In this document: piece by piece, positions 15,502 through 23,495 of the stretch
Numbering within the stretch: the stretch's first letter is position 1
How the letters are laid out: each line of letters opens with the position of its first letter
From: Deltaproteobacteria bacterium
Lineage (GTDB): Bacteria > Desulfobacterota > Syntrophia > Syntrophales > JAFGHS01
DNA length: 37,955 nt
Direction of reading: 5' to 3'
NCBI GenBank assembly: GCA_016928025.1
Contig: JAFGLN010000107.1
Span: 1-37,955, forward strand
The notes under the pieces: model-generated
Database searches by the model: none
The model's input: the letters and a program-made list of their open reading frames with translations, nothing else
Told to the model about the DNA's origin: nothing
Position numbers and translations under genes: made by a program

Positions 15502-15750
15502 ATGGAAGAAAGCAAAATTTTTGAAGAGTTTGTCAACATCCTGAAACTTTATGCAAAAAACGAAGACATGCTGGCAAAGGCAACGAATGAAACCCATATC
15601 CTGGACGATCTTAAAGTCAATTCAGCGCGACTGGTTGACATCATCATAAAATGTGAGGATGTTTTCGGCATTGAGATCGACGATGATGATGCCGACAGAA
15701 TCAGAACCATCGGGGACGCGATCGAGGTGATAAAAGCCAAGGTCGGTTAA
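15502..15750 (+). CDS. Divergent acyl carrier protein
   Basis: An acidic 82-residue helical protein in the position expected for the cassette's carrier. The 4'-phosphopantetheine Ser should be S41, but its context is VNSARLVDI rather than the usual ADSLDTVEL; the downstream helix (KCEDVFGIEIDDDDADRI and TIGDAIEVIKA) is normal ACP. The changed Asp-Ser-Leu motif suggests recognition by a dedicated partner set, including the phosphopantetheinyl transferase two genes downstream. AAGGAG eight to ten bases before ATG 15502 gives a strong start. A carrier role is firm from helix pattern and context; that S41 is the modified residue is inference. Confidence 0.88.
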   Translation: MEESKIFEEFVNILKLYAKNEDMLAKATNETHILDDLKVNSARLVDIIIKCEDVFGIEIDDDDADRIRTIGDAIEVIKAKVG

Positions 15751-15762
15751 GCGCAACTTATT

Positions 15763-16587
15763 ATGAGTCCATCGGAAAAATACCCGCTATCCTTTCAGTA
15801 TTATGTCGGATGGGTCAGCGCTTTTATATTAGCGCCCATCGTTTATCTGCTCATTTTACTGGCGGGATACAGAATCAGGAACGTCCGGCAGGTTCGTCAA
15901 TATTGTCGGGCGAACTTTAAAACACATAAGGGGCCATGGATTATCTGCGCCAATCATCTGACGATGATTGATTCCGTGTTTCTAATTTATACCATGGCGC
16001 CTTTTTATGATTATCTGTTCAATTATCGGATCCTTCCCTGGAATCTTCCGGAAAGGGCCAATTTCAAAAAAAATACTTTGCTGACTATTTTAACGTACCT
16101 GACGAAATGCATACCCATCAGCCGGGGCAGCAGCAGGACGGAAACAAAAGCGGTGTTGGAGAAATGCATCTATCTCATGAAAGAAAATCAACCGGTCTTG
16201 ATTTTTCCTGAGGGCGGCCGTTCCCGGATCGGTAAGGTCGATGTCGAAAATTTTTCTTATGGCGTCGGTTACTTTATCCAAAACTGTAAGCAAGCGAAGG
16301 TGATGTGTTTGTATCTCCGGGGCGATCGGCAGGACAGTTACAGTAATTATCCTCGCTGGGGAGAGCATTTTACGGCCATAGCGGAAGTCCTGGAACCGCA
16401 ACACTCAGAGTTGACCGGCTTGCGGGCACAGCGGGCGTATGCCGGGCAAATTATCCAGCGGTTGGCAAAAATGGAGGAGTCCTATTTTTCCCTGCCCGAA
16501 CAGAAGCACCGTTTGTATCATCAATCCAAAGGGCTCAAAAAGGACGCACCATCTGCGCTCATTCAGCCGCATGCCCACCTTCGATGA
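15763..16587 (+). CDS. PlsC-like 1-acylglycerol-3-phosphate acyltransferase family
   Basis: A 274-residue membrane-associated acyltransferase. One hydrophobic segment (residues about 15-36) anchors it; the catalytic HX4D motif is H65-D70 in ANHLTMIDS and the substrate motif FPEGGRS is at 148-154. Family members move acyl chains from ACP or CoA to an acceptor hydroxyl, usually lysophosphatidate. As part of the cassette it probably transfers the special acyl chain onto a lipid headgroup at the inner membrane; ornithine-lipid or glycolipid acceptors are also possible. The ribosome site is weak. Its stop overlaps the next start (ATGA), so the two are coupled. Confidence 0.85.
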   Translation: MSPSEKYPLSFQYYVGWVSAFILAPIVYLLILLAGYRIRNVRQVRQYCRANFKTHKGPWIICANHLTMIDSVFLIYTMAPFYDYLFNYRILPWNLPERANFKKNTLLTILTYLTKCIPISRGSSRTETKAVLEKCIYLMKENQPVLIFPEGGRSRIGKVDVENFSYGVGYFIQNCKQAKVMCLYLRGDRQDSYSNYPRWGEHFTAIAEVLEPQHSELTGLRAQRAYAGQIIQRLAKMEESYFSLPEQKHRLYHQSKGLKKDAPSALIQPHAHLR

Positions 16588-17321
16588 TTTCAATGATTCA
16601 AAAAACCGGACCTATTTGTGAGAAACCTTCTGTGCCCAAGGAGAAAGGCTTGTTTCACGTCGGTAATGATATTGTGGATTTAACGAATCCGCGAAGCAGA
16701 AAAAAGGTTGATGACGTCCGTTTCATTAACCGTGTCCTGGCGGCGGAAGAGCAGGGACAGCTTCTGCGATCCGACCATCCTTTTGAAATCCTTTGGTCTT
16801 TCTGGGCAGGTAAGGAAACGGCTTATAAGATCTGCCGCAAATTGGATCTCCGTGCGGCGTTTTCCCCCCGCCTCTATCGGATCCGTTTTCATGATCCGGA
16901 AGAAAGCCATGAAAGGAAGAACGATTTTTTAAATGTAAAAGCGCTCAACGGAACGGTGTCGACAAAATGCGGCGTGATTCATATCCGAGTCGTGATCCGC
17001 CCGGATTTTGTTCACTGCGTGGGAACAGAGGACCCATCGTCACTGGGGATGGTGGCTTGGGAATGGGATCGTTTAAAAAATCCCGCACCGGATAACGATA
17101 CGTCTTTGTTTGTCCGGAAGATGGCGGTTAAAGGCCTGTCCGACTGGTCCGGGCAAAGATCAGAGGATATTGAAATAAAGCGATTCAAAGGCGTCAAAGG
17201 GTTGGGGCCGCCCCTGGTTTATATCAAAGGGGAGCCGTCGGGAATCGACATCAGCTTAAGCCACGACGGACCCTTTTGCGCTTATGCCTTCAGCAGACAA
17301 GGATCGGGACAAAAGGTCTGA
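16584..17321 (+). CDS. 4'-phosphopantetheinyl transferase (AcpS/Sfp superfamily)
   Basis: This enzyme would activate the carrier protein by moving phosphopantetheine from CoA to its Ser. The magnesium/CoA motifs are clear: VGNDIVDL with D29, and FWAGKETAYK with E78. The C-terminal half ends in ISLSHDGPFCAYAFS, an SHDG element seen in the family. At 245 residues it is longer than AcpS (about 125) because a less conserved insertion separates the two halves. The start at 16584 overlaps the acyltransferase stop; residues 1-22 look poorly conserved and a later start is possible. It is the last gene of the cassette and likely dedicated to the divergent carrier protein. Confidence 0.82.
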   Translation: MISMIQKTGPICEKPSVPKEKGLFHVGNDIVDLTNPRSRKKVDDVRFINRVLAAEEQGQLLRSDHPFEILWSFWAGKETAYKICRKLDLRAAFSPRLYRIRFHDPEESHERKNDFLNVKALNGTVSTKCGVIHIRVVIRPDFVHCVGTEDPSSLGMVAWEWDRLKNPAPDNDTSLFVRKMAVKGLSDWSGQRSEDIEIKRFKGVKGLGPPLVYIKGEPSGIDISLSHDGPFCAYAFSRQGSGQKV

Positions 17322-17452
17322 TAAGAGACGGCGATGATCTTGGGCGGCTATCGGTCTTCCAGAGACTTGCTTTGAATCTCCGCCTTATCTTCCATACGGA
17401 TTACTTGTCACCTCGCGACTTTTTGATATTAGGACCGAAAAGAAACCGTTGG

Positions 17453-18073
17453 TTATCCGTTTTTCAGAACGATGCCTTCGACAATATTGGAGACGTCTTC
17501 ACACACATCGATGGCTTCTTCGATGCGCTCGTAAATTTCCTTCCATTTAATCAGTTCAAAGACGTCTTTTTCGTTTTCGAACAGCTCCGCCATGGCGGCT
17601 CTTAGAACAACGTCGCCTTCATTTTCCAACGTATTGATGACGACGCAGGCCGCCAGAATTTTTTTGGCGTTTTTCATATCCCGGAGGTCATGAACGATCA
17701 ATTTTACTTTTTGGATAGCATTATTTAATATTTGCGCCTGCTTAACGACGGCTCTGGAAGGTGACTTAACTTTGTAAAGATGCATTCTGGCGGCCGACGC
17801 GTCCATCATGTCGATGATGCTGTCCATTTTATTGACCAGATCGTAGATGTCTTCCCGGTCCAGAGGCGTCAGAAAAGTCTTGTGCATCTTCTCATACGTT
17901 CGATGGGTGATCAGGTCCGCCTCGTGCTCAACCTGTTTAAGCTGGGTAATCCGCCGTTCTGAATAGTCATTGCTCTCCAGCATTTCCAAAAACAGCTTTC
18001 CGCCTTCTTCGATTTTTTCCGCGAGTTCTTCAAAATTATCAAAAAACTTTTGTTCTCTGGGAATGAATCTCAC
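17453..18073 (-). CDS. DUF47 (PhoU-like) phosphate-transport accessory protein
   Basis: A 206-residue all-helical protein of the DUF47 family (TIGR00153), relatives of PhoU that accompany Pit-type phosphate permeases. The sequence starts RFIPREQKFFDNFEELAEKI and carries the EHEADLITHRTYEK and REDIYDLVNKMDSIIDMMDA helices typical of the family. GTG 18073 is chosen: it gives the family start and has AGGGAG seven bases upstream, while upstream residues to 18142 are unlike the family. A Pit permease normally lies beside this gene; here the left neighbour is the fab cassette (convergent) and the right one a GNAT gene, so it is an orphan in this window. Confidence 0.88.
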   Translation of the reverse strand: MRFIPREQKFFDNFEELAEKIEEGGKLFLEMLESNDYSERRITQLKQVEHEADLITHRTYEKMHKTFLTPLDREDIYDLVNKMDSIIDMMDASAARMHLYKVKSPSRAVVKQAQILNNAIQKVKLIVHDLRDMKNAKKILAACVVINTLENEGDVVLRAAMAELFENEKDVFELIKWKEIYERIEEAIDVCEDVSNIVEGIVLKNG

Positions 18074-18245
18074 TGATCGTCTCCCTATTTTAAAACAATT
18101 CTGGTGATTCATGTTCAAGGGCATTCCTTGAACTTCATTCAATACGGGTCAACGTACAGCTTGTTCATGTATCGAATTATTGGTTAAAAAGCAACAGGTT
18201 TCAAAAACGACGGTTATAAAGCGGATATGCGGTCGGAATCCTGAA

Positions 18246-18734
18246 TCACATATTTTTTACGTATACGACTTTACTGTCTCCAGGAGCGTAAAAATCTTCA
18301 AAAAATGCACATTGGCGATAGCCATAATCCCGGTAGAATTTTCGCGTCGGTTCGTATTGCGAGCGGGAAGACGTATCGATATAAATATTTTGACCTTTTT
18401 GAGCAGCGATCAGGGCTTCCGTCTGGGCCAAAATGTCTTTTCCCCATCCCTGCCGCTGGAAATCGGCATGGACGGCGATCCAGTAAAGATCGTAACTGGC
18501 AGCAGTTCCCGGTATGGGCCCGTAGCAGGCATAACCCACCACCGTGTCTGACTGTTCCGCAAAGAGGAAGGAATAGCCGCTGGCGACACCTTTTTGCAAA
18601 TGCTCGTCAACTAGTTCAATGGCAATATTAAGCTCTTCCGGTGAAAAGAACCCGGTCGAAGCAACGATTTCCCGAATCCGTTCCCGATCCGATGACCGGA
18701 CTGTCCGGCGATAAGTCTGCGGGAAATAAGGCAT
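18246..18734 (-). CDS. GNAT N-acetyltransferase of the kamA cassette
   Basis: The product is 162 residues from ATG 18734 (AAGGA five bases upstream); a TTG at 18773 with GAAGG, two bases after the previous stop, would add 13 residues. GNAT motifs are clear: TVVGYACYGPIPGTAASYDL, the acetyl-CoA loop AVHADFQRQGWGKDIL, and a C-terminal RKFYRDYGYR. It is the last gene of a minus-strand unit with kamA and two ATP-grasp ligases. In the known AblA/AblB pair, KamA makes beta-lysine and a GNAT acetylates it to N-epsilon-acetyl-beta-lysine, an osmolyte. This enzyme may acetylate a beta-lysine-containing ligation product; the acceptor is inference. Confidence 0.85.
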   Translation of the reverse strand: MPYFPQTYRRTVRSSDRERIREIVASTGFFSPEELNIAIELVDEHLQKGVASGYSFLFAEQSDTVVGYACYGPIPGTAASYDLYWIAVHADFQRQGWGKDILAQTEALIAAQKGQNIYIDTSSRSQYEPTRKFYRDYGYRQCAFFEDFYAPGDSKVVYVKNM

Positions 18735-18775
18735 GCCGATCCTTGTACGTGTTTTTTGAGTTTTGTTTCTCAATT

Positions 18776-19759
18776 CTATGCCTTCATGGCCTCATTAATG
18801 ATTCGTTCGATGGCCCGACCAAACGTTAGACCCGCCTGCCTCAGGGCGGCGGCGAACCCGGCATCCGGCGATAAACACGGATTAGCGTTGACTTCCAATA
18901 CCCAGGGTCGGCCGCTGCGATCCACCCGGAAGTCGACCCGGGCATAGCCCCGGAGCGCAAACAACCTCCAGCAATGCAGGGCAGTTTCTGTGAGATTCTT
19001 CAGCAGAGGCACATCAGCGTCTTCAAAATCAAAGCATCGAGTTGTCGATCTATACTCATCTGAATCTTCATCCCATTTGGCCCGATACCCCAAGATCTGA
19101 AGGCCGTCCGGCATATCCGGGCCGAATTTGATCTCTGCGGGAGGCAGCACATCGACCCCTGTTGAACCGGTAAGCATCGAAAGGTTGAATTCCCGGCCGA
19201 CGATGAATGCTTCTGCGTAACAATCTCCCCCGAGCCGTTTTTTCCGGACGGTCATTTCCCGGAGGAGCTGCGTTCGGTTGCTGTCTGTGATGACGGATTT
19301 TTCGTCGAGCCCCTTTGAGGCGTGGTCCCATACGGATTTGATGATATAGGTGCCCTGAATTTTCGGCTCGAGATGAGATTCATCCCCCGTCAACCAATCC
19401 GGCGTGGCTATGCCGTTTGCTCTAAGGTTCTTTTTGGCCAGCAGCTTGTTCGAGGACAAAAACAAAGCTTCTGTTTCGACGCCTGTGTAAGGCATATGCA
19501 TTGCATCCAGCAGGGAAGGCACGATATGGATCAGACGGTCCTGTCCGGCCAGGGATTCCACCAGATTAAAAACCAGATCGGGCTTCAGCTGTTTCAAGTG
19601 TCTTTTCAACTGTGCCAGATTCAGATCAACGGGCACCGCCGTCGGAGCATGTCCGATGCGGGACAAGGCATCGACAACGGCTTCCACTTGAACCAGGACG
19701 TCCTGTTCGTCTTGGGGGGCGGTTTCCGGCGTTTCGCTATATAAAACGGGTATGTTCAT
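18776..19759 (-). CDS. ATP-grasp ligase 2 of the kamA cassette (D-Ala-D-Ala ligase-like)
   Basis: A 327-residue ATP-grasp protein starting MNIPVLYSETPE at ATG 19759, which overlaps the previous gene's stop (ATGA); 63 residues further upstream in the frame are shadow sequence of that gene. It has DLVFNLVESLAG, IVPSLLDAMHMPYTG, a nucleotide-binding YIIKSVWDHASKGLD segment, AEAFIVGREF and the metal-ligand loop VLEVNANPCLSPDAGF. ATP-grasp ligases activate a carboxylate as acyl phosphate and join it to an amine. The clear divergence from its neighbour (LPPAEIKF) suggests a different substrate. Amino-acid or peptide ligase is the general call; D-alanine specificity is not supported. Confidence 0.88.
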   Translation of the reverse strand: MNIPVLYSETPETAPQDEQDVLVQVEAVVDALSRIGHAPTAVPVDLNLAQLKRHLKQLKPDLVFNLVESLAGQDRLIHIVPSLLDAMHMPYTGVETEALFLSSNKLLAKKNLRANGIATPDWLTGDESHLEPKIQGTYIIKSVWDHASKGLDEKSVITDSNRTQLLREMTVRKKRLGGDCYAEAFIVGREFNLSMLTGSTGVDVLPPAEIKFGPDMPDGLQILGYRAKWDEDSDEYRSTTRCFDFEDADVPLLKNLTETALHCWRLFALRGYARVDFRVDRSGRPWVLEVNANPCLSPDAGFAAALRQAGLTFGRAIERIINEAMKA

Positions 19760-20739
19760 GACGAAAGACGTTTGATGGCCGATTGCAGAATTCCGGCAAT
19801 CAGCTCTTGGTAATTCCCACCCGACATATGACAGATGATGGGCAGGTCGGAATGTTCGGGATGCAGGCCCGGCAGAGGATTGACCTCCATGAAATTCGGC
19901 CGGCCTGAGGTATCGGCGCGTAAATCCACCCGGCCCCCATCCCGGCAACCCAGTCCCCGCCAGGAAGCCAGGGCGATATTTTTTGCCTCCTCGGCCACCG
20001 CATCACAGGGCAGGCTGTACTGGACCAGTTCCTCACAGTTTTCCTTATTTTGGTAAGAATAAACGTCCTTTTCGGCACGGCTCAAGAGATGAACCTCCAT
20101 GACGCCGAGGACTTCCGCCTCCGTGCCCGTTCCCACAATGCCGACGGTAAACTCCCGGCCCGGCAGAAATGTTTCTACCAGGACGGGCTGCGAAAAGGCC
20201 GTCAGGAGATGCCGGCATACCTCATTCAACGCTTTCGGCGACGTTATTTTCGAGGCCGCCGTGATGCCCTTGCTGGTTCCTTCGGCCACAGGTTTGGCAA
20301 ACAGGGGAAAAGGCAACTCGATCCGGGCAATTTCTTCCGGACGCTCGATAACGGCAAATGGGGGGGTGGGAATACCGAGGTCCCGGATCACATGTTTGGT
20401 CATACCCTTATGCAGTGTGAGGGAGAGCACCAGGGGATCAGAGAAGACATAGGGAATTTCGTAGGCATCCAGAAGCGAAGGAATGAGAGATTCCCGGCCG
20501 AATCCTCGAACCCCTTCGGCTATGTTGAAGACCAGATCCCACCGTTCGCCGGCCGCCAGGCGGTCGACCAAGGCCCGGGCGTGACCGATCCGGTCGATGC
20601 GATGACCAAAGGACGTTAGCGTAGAGGCCAGAGCGTCAATCGTTTCCATGCGATCGAATTCCGCCGTCTCCTCTTCGCCGTATCCCGCCGCCAGGTAATC
20701 GTCGCGAAGATCATAGGTCATTCCGATTTTAAGATTCAT
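19756..20739 (-). CDS. ATP-grasp ligase 1 of the kamA cassette (D-Ala-D-Ala ligase-like)
   Basis: A 327-residue ATP-grasp protein. The order of motifs is that of Ddl: MNLKIGMTYDLRDDYLAAGY, WDLVFNIAEGVRGFGRESL, IPSLLDAYEIPYVFSD, LFAKPVAEGTSKGI (phosphate-binding), VLVETFLPGREFTVGI and FMEVNPLPGLHPEHSD (metal ligands N and E). It begins six bases after the kamA stop with GGGGAGG inside the end of kamA, and overlaps ligase 2. True cell-wall Ddl enzymes normally sit in dcw clusters with murC/murB, which are absent, so a peptide-forming role on the KamA product is more likely. Two different ligases imply a product of at least three building blocks, or two alternative ones. Confidence 0.9.
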   Translation of the reverse strand: MNLKIGMTYDLRDDYLAAGYGEEETAEFDRMETIDALASTLTSFGHRIDRIGHARALVDRLAAGERWDLVFNIAEGVRGFGRESLIPSLLDAYEIPYVFSDPLVLSLTLHKGMTKHVIRDLGIPTPPFAVIERPEEIARIELPFPLFAKPVAEGTSKGITAASKITSPKALNEVCRHLLTAFSQPVLVETFLPGREFTVGIVGTGTEAEVLGVMEVHLLSRAEKDVYSYQNKENCEELVQYSLPCDAVAEEAKNIALASWRGLGCRDGGRVDLRADTSGRPNFMEVNPLPGLHPEHSDLPIICHMSGGNYQELIAGILQSAIKRLSS

Positions 20740-20744
20740 GGTCT

Positions 20745-22049
20745 TTAATGAACCTCCCCCAGAATCATCGGGCCGTCGGGATAATGATAGGTCTGGCCTT
20801 CATAATTTTTGAGGAGTAGATCATCGCCGTCGCGGCCGACAACATAGTCGGGTAGCAGGGGGATCTTTCCACCCCCACCGGGGGCGTCGATGACATAGGA
20901 CGGCACGGCGTACCCCGATGTATGGCCGCGGAGCCCCTGAATCATCTCCAGGCCTTTAGATACGGGGGTACGGAAGTGTGACGAGCCGAAAATTGGATCG
21001 CATTGATAGAGATAGTAGGGTCTGATCCGGATTTTCAGTAATCCCAGAAAGAGCTGTTTCAAAGTCTCTACACTGTCATTGATGTCGTACAGCAGCACCG
21101 TTTGACTGCCCAGAGGAATGCCCGCATCGGCCAGACGCGTACAGGCTTGTCCCATTTCCGGGGTCAACTCGTCGGGGTGTGTCGCGTGGATGCTCATGAA
21201 AAGAGGATGATAACGTTTCAGCATGCGCGTCAGCTCCGGGGTAATTCTCTGGGGCATGACGACAGGTATTTTTGTGCCGATGCGGATGATTTCCACATGG
21301 GGAATCCTTCTCAATCTTGACAGGAGCCACTCCAGCTTTTCATCGGCCAGGGTCAGGGGATCGCCGCCGGAAATCAGGACATCCCGAACAACCGGATGGG
21401 AGGCAATGTAATCAATACCCTTTTTCCATTGGCCGCTCTTCATCAGATCGTGGTGACCTCCGACGATGCGGGACCGCGTGCAGTATCGGCAGTTGGTTGC
21501 ACAAAAATCCGTAACGAGAAAAAGGACCCGGTCGGGATAACGATGAACGATGCCCGGAACGGGGCTGTCATGGTCCTCGGACAGGGGGTCGGCCGCCTCA
21601 CCCGGCGCGTGGAAATATTCGTCAATCACCGGGATGACCGTTCGGCGAAGCGCCTGGGCGGCGTTATTTTCATCAATCAGACTGGCATAGTAAGGGGTAA
21701 TGGAAAGCGGCAGAGCCGGTCCGGTAGAGCGAACCAGGGCGTTTCTTTCGTCTTCCGTCAGTTGAAACATGCGCGTCAGACTGTGAATATCTCTGATGCG
21801 TTTATGCAGCTGCCAATGCCAGTCATTCCATTCGGCGTTTGTTGTATAGGGATAAAATTTTTTACAAAAAATACGAGACCGGCTGCTTTTGACGCAGGGT
21901 GCCCTGTGCTTTGGTCCGCTAAGATCTATAGGGGAATCATGAAGAAGTGTTTCTATCACTACGGGTGAAGGGTTATTTTCGGGAGTAACCATTTCGGTCA
22001 AACTACCGGGAGGTTCCACCTCCTCATTGAAAAGCGACTCGTTGTCCAT
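20745..22049 (-). CDS. kamA: KamA-family radical-SAM aminomutase (lysine 2,3-aminomutase-like)
   Basis: A 434-residue radical-SAM, PLP-dependent aminomutase that should move an alpha-amino group to the beta carbon. The 4Fe-4S motif is C183-x3-C187-x2-C190 (DFCATNCRYCTRS), GGDPL is at 228-232, and K395 in GGGGKIP is the PLP lysine. D351 (YQCDP) and D388 (VIDAPGGGGK) match the two Asp residues that hold the side-chain amine of lysine in lysine 2,3-aminomutase; glutamate 2,3-aminomutases replace the second with Asn. Lysine is therefore the likely substrate. An extra 55-residue N-terminus precedes the core. AAAGGAGG ten bases before ATG 22049 and a candidate promoter at 22092-22120 start the four-gene unit. 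Confidence 0.92.
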   Translation of the reverse strand: MDNESLFNEEVEPPGSLTEMVTPENNPSPVVIETLLHDSPIDLSGPKHRAPCVKSSRSRIFCKKFYPYTTNAEWNDWHWQLHKRIRDIHSLTRMFQLTEDERNALVRSTGPALPLSITPYYASLIDENNAAQALRRTVIPVIDEYFHAPGEAADPLSEDHDSPVPGIVHRYPDRVLFLVTDFCATNCRYCTRSRIVGGHHDLMKSGQWKKGIDYIASHPVVRDVLISGGDPLTLADEKLEWLLSRLRRIPHVEIIRIGTKIPVVMPQRITPELTRMLKRYHPLFMSIHATHPDELTPEMGQACTRLADAGIPLGSQTVLLYDINDSVETLKQLFLGLLKIRIRPYYLYQCDPIFGSSHFRTPVSKGLEMIQGLRGHTSGYAVPSYVIDAPGGGGKIPLLPDYVVGRDGDDLLLKNYEGQTYHYPDGPMILGEVH

Positions 22050-22091
22050 GAAATTTCAGCCTCCTTTTAATATTTTTTTCTCAAAATAATT

Positions 22092-22120
22092 ATTTACACA
22101 ATTTTTACTCTTGATGTCAT
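22092..22120 (-). promoter_or_regulatory. Candidate promoter of the kamA cassette
   Basis: Minus-strand ATGACA (plus 22115-22120), 17-base spacer, GTAAAT (plus 22092-22097), 43 bases before ATG 22049. Matches are 5/6 and 4/6. The remaining 276-base gap to the aminotransferase holds no gene that I can support. Confidence 0.4.
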
Positions 22121-22325
22121 TTTCTTACCATCTGGAGCACAACCACCGGTTAAATAATAATTCTGCCCGCGATGCTGAAGTTCCCAGCCATCTTGGCATT
22201 GCTGACGTAAAATTAAAATCGCTCTACTCCTTTTAATTATCACTGTCAATAGTTTTTTTCGGGTGCCGGAGCCGGTTATGTACTTAAAATGATGGCGATA
22301 TCATTACAAGGACCGGCAGGTGACA

Positions 22326-23495
22326 TTACTTGCCTGCTGATTTGTCCGCGGGACGTTCATGTTCCCGAATATAATTTTCGATCCTGTCCAATCCTTCGAC
22401 AATATTGTCCAGCGAGTTTGCATAAGAGAAGCGGAGATAGCCTTCACAATTTGCCCCAAAATCGATACCGGGTGTCACGCCCACGCCTGTCTTGGTCAGG
22501 ATGTCAAAGGCTGTCTGATATGAATCTTTTGAGAATCCTTTGACATTGCCCAGAACGTAGAAAGCCCCTGTGGGCTCGACGCTGATGCCCAGTCCGATTT
22601 CACGAAGGCGCTTGATCATATATTGCCTTCGCTCGTTATATATGGATTTCATTCGCTCAACGTCCACCGCCGTTTCCCTTAAGGCCGCAATGCCCGCCCA
22701 CTGGACGAAGGCATTGGCGGAAATAAAGAGATTTTGCTGGATCTTTTGCATCGGCCGGATATATTTCCGGGGGGCGATCAGATAACCGAGGCGCCAACCC
22801 GTCATGGCGTAGGTTTTGGAAAAACCATTGATGACGAAGGCGTTGTCCGTAAACTCCAATATACTGTGTTCTTTCCCTTCGTACACGAGGCCGTGATAGA
22901 TCTCATCGGATATCACGGGCACGTCTAATGACGCGATTTCAGCCATCCGCCGGGTACTCAAGAGATTGCCCGTGGGGTTGGATGGAGAGTTGATCATAAT
23001 GCCTTTTGTCCGTATCGTGATCAGCGGTCTGATGGCATCCGGCGTGTACTGAAAGCCTTCTTCTTCGTAGACATTGACGCAAACGGCCTTTCCGTCCAGA
23101 AAACGGATAAAATTGGGATAGCAGGCGTAATGGGGATCGGAGATGATAATTTCGTCGCCTCGATTCATGATAGCCGCAAAGATAAGGAGCATGGCGGGTG
23201 ACGTACCCGATGTGATGATCACCCGGTCCGGTGAAACAGTGACGCCGTACTTGTCAAAGTAATGTTCGCAGATAGCCTCCCGAAGCTCCATCAGACCCAG
23301 ACTATGGGTATAATGGGTCTTCCCGTCCTTTATGGCTTTTGTACAGGCCTCCTTGATGCATTCCGGCGTATCGAAATCCGGCTCGCCCACCTCGAGATGG
23401 ATCACCCGTTCGCCTTTGCGTTCCATGTCCTGGGCCTTTTCCAGGACATCCATGACGATGAAGGATGATATACTGTTGGCTCTGTCTGTAATCAT
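22326..23495 (-). CDS. Class I/II PLP aminotransferase (aspartate/alanine type)
   Basis: A 389-residue fold-type I aminotransferase. The PLP lysine is K227 in GFSKTYAMTGWRLGY; NPTG (173-176), D197/Y200 in ISDEIYHG, R235, and the substrate Arg in YLRFSYANS are all in place. The N-terminus (VIHLEVGEPDFDTP) is the aspartate/alanine/LL-DAP-like group of thermophile-type AspC enzymes. It starts at ATG 23495 after AAAAGG. It is transcribed in the same direction as the kamA unit with 276 bases between, so it could supply or remove an amino group for that pathway, but it has its own promoter and a housekeeping role is equally likely. Donor and acceptor are not determinable here. Confidence 0.9.
   Translation of the reverse strand: MITDRANSISSFIVMDVLEKAQDMERKGERVIHLEVGEPDFDTPECIKEACTKAIKDGKTHYTHSLGLMELREAICEHYFDKYGVTVSPDRVIITSGTSPAMLLIFAAIMNRGDEIIISDPHYACYPNFIRFLDGKAVCVNVYEEEGFQYTPDAIRPLITIRTKGIMINSPSNPTGNLLSTRRMAEIASLDVPVISDEIYHGLVYEGKEHSILEFTDNAFVINGFSKTYAMTGWRLGYLIAPRKYIRPMQKIQQNLFISANAFVQWAGIAALRETAVDVERMKSIYNERRQYMIKRLREIGLGISVEPTGAFYVLGNVKGFSKDSYQTAFDILTKTGVGVTPGIDFGANCEGYLRFSYANSLDNIVEGLDRIENYIREHERPADKSAGK

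Noticed and set aside
20050-20619. Frame opposite ATP-grasp ligase 1
   Set aside because: Arg/Gly/Phe-rich shadow with no ribosome site.
19756-20739. Naming the ATP-grasp genes ddl
   Set aside because: No cell-wall genes nearby and two diverged copies beside kamA; D-alanine specificity is unsupported.
22250-22275. Minus-strand TTGACA upstream of kamA (ATTGACAGTGATAAT)
   Set aside because: GATAAT is only three bases away and the correctly spaced hexamer (TAGAGC) is poor; the site at 22092-22120 is better.
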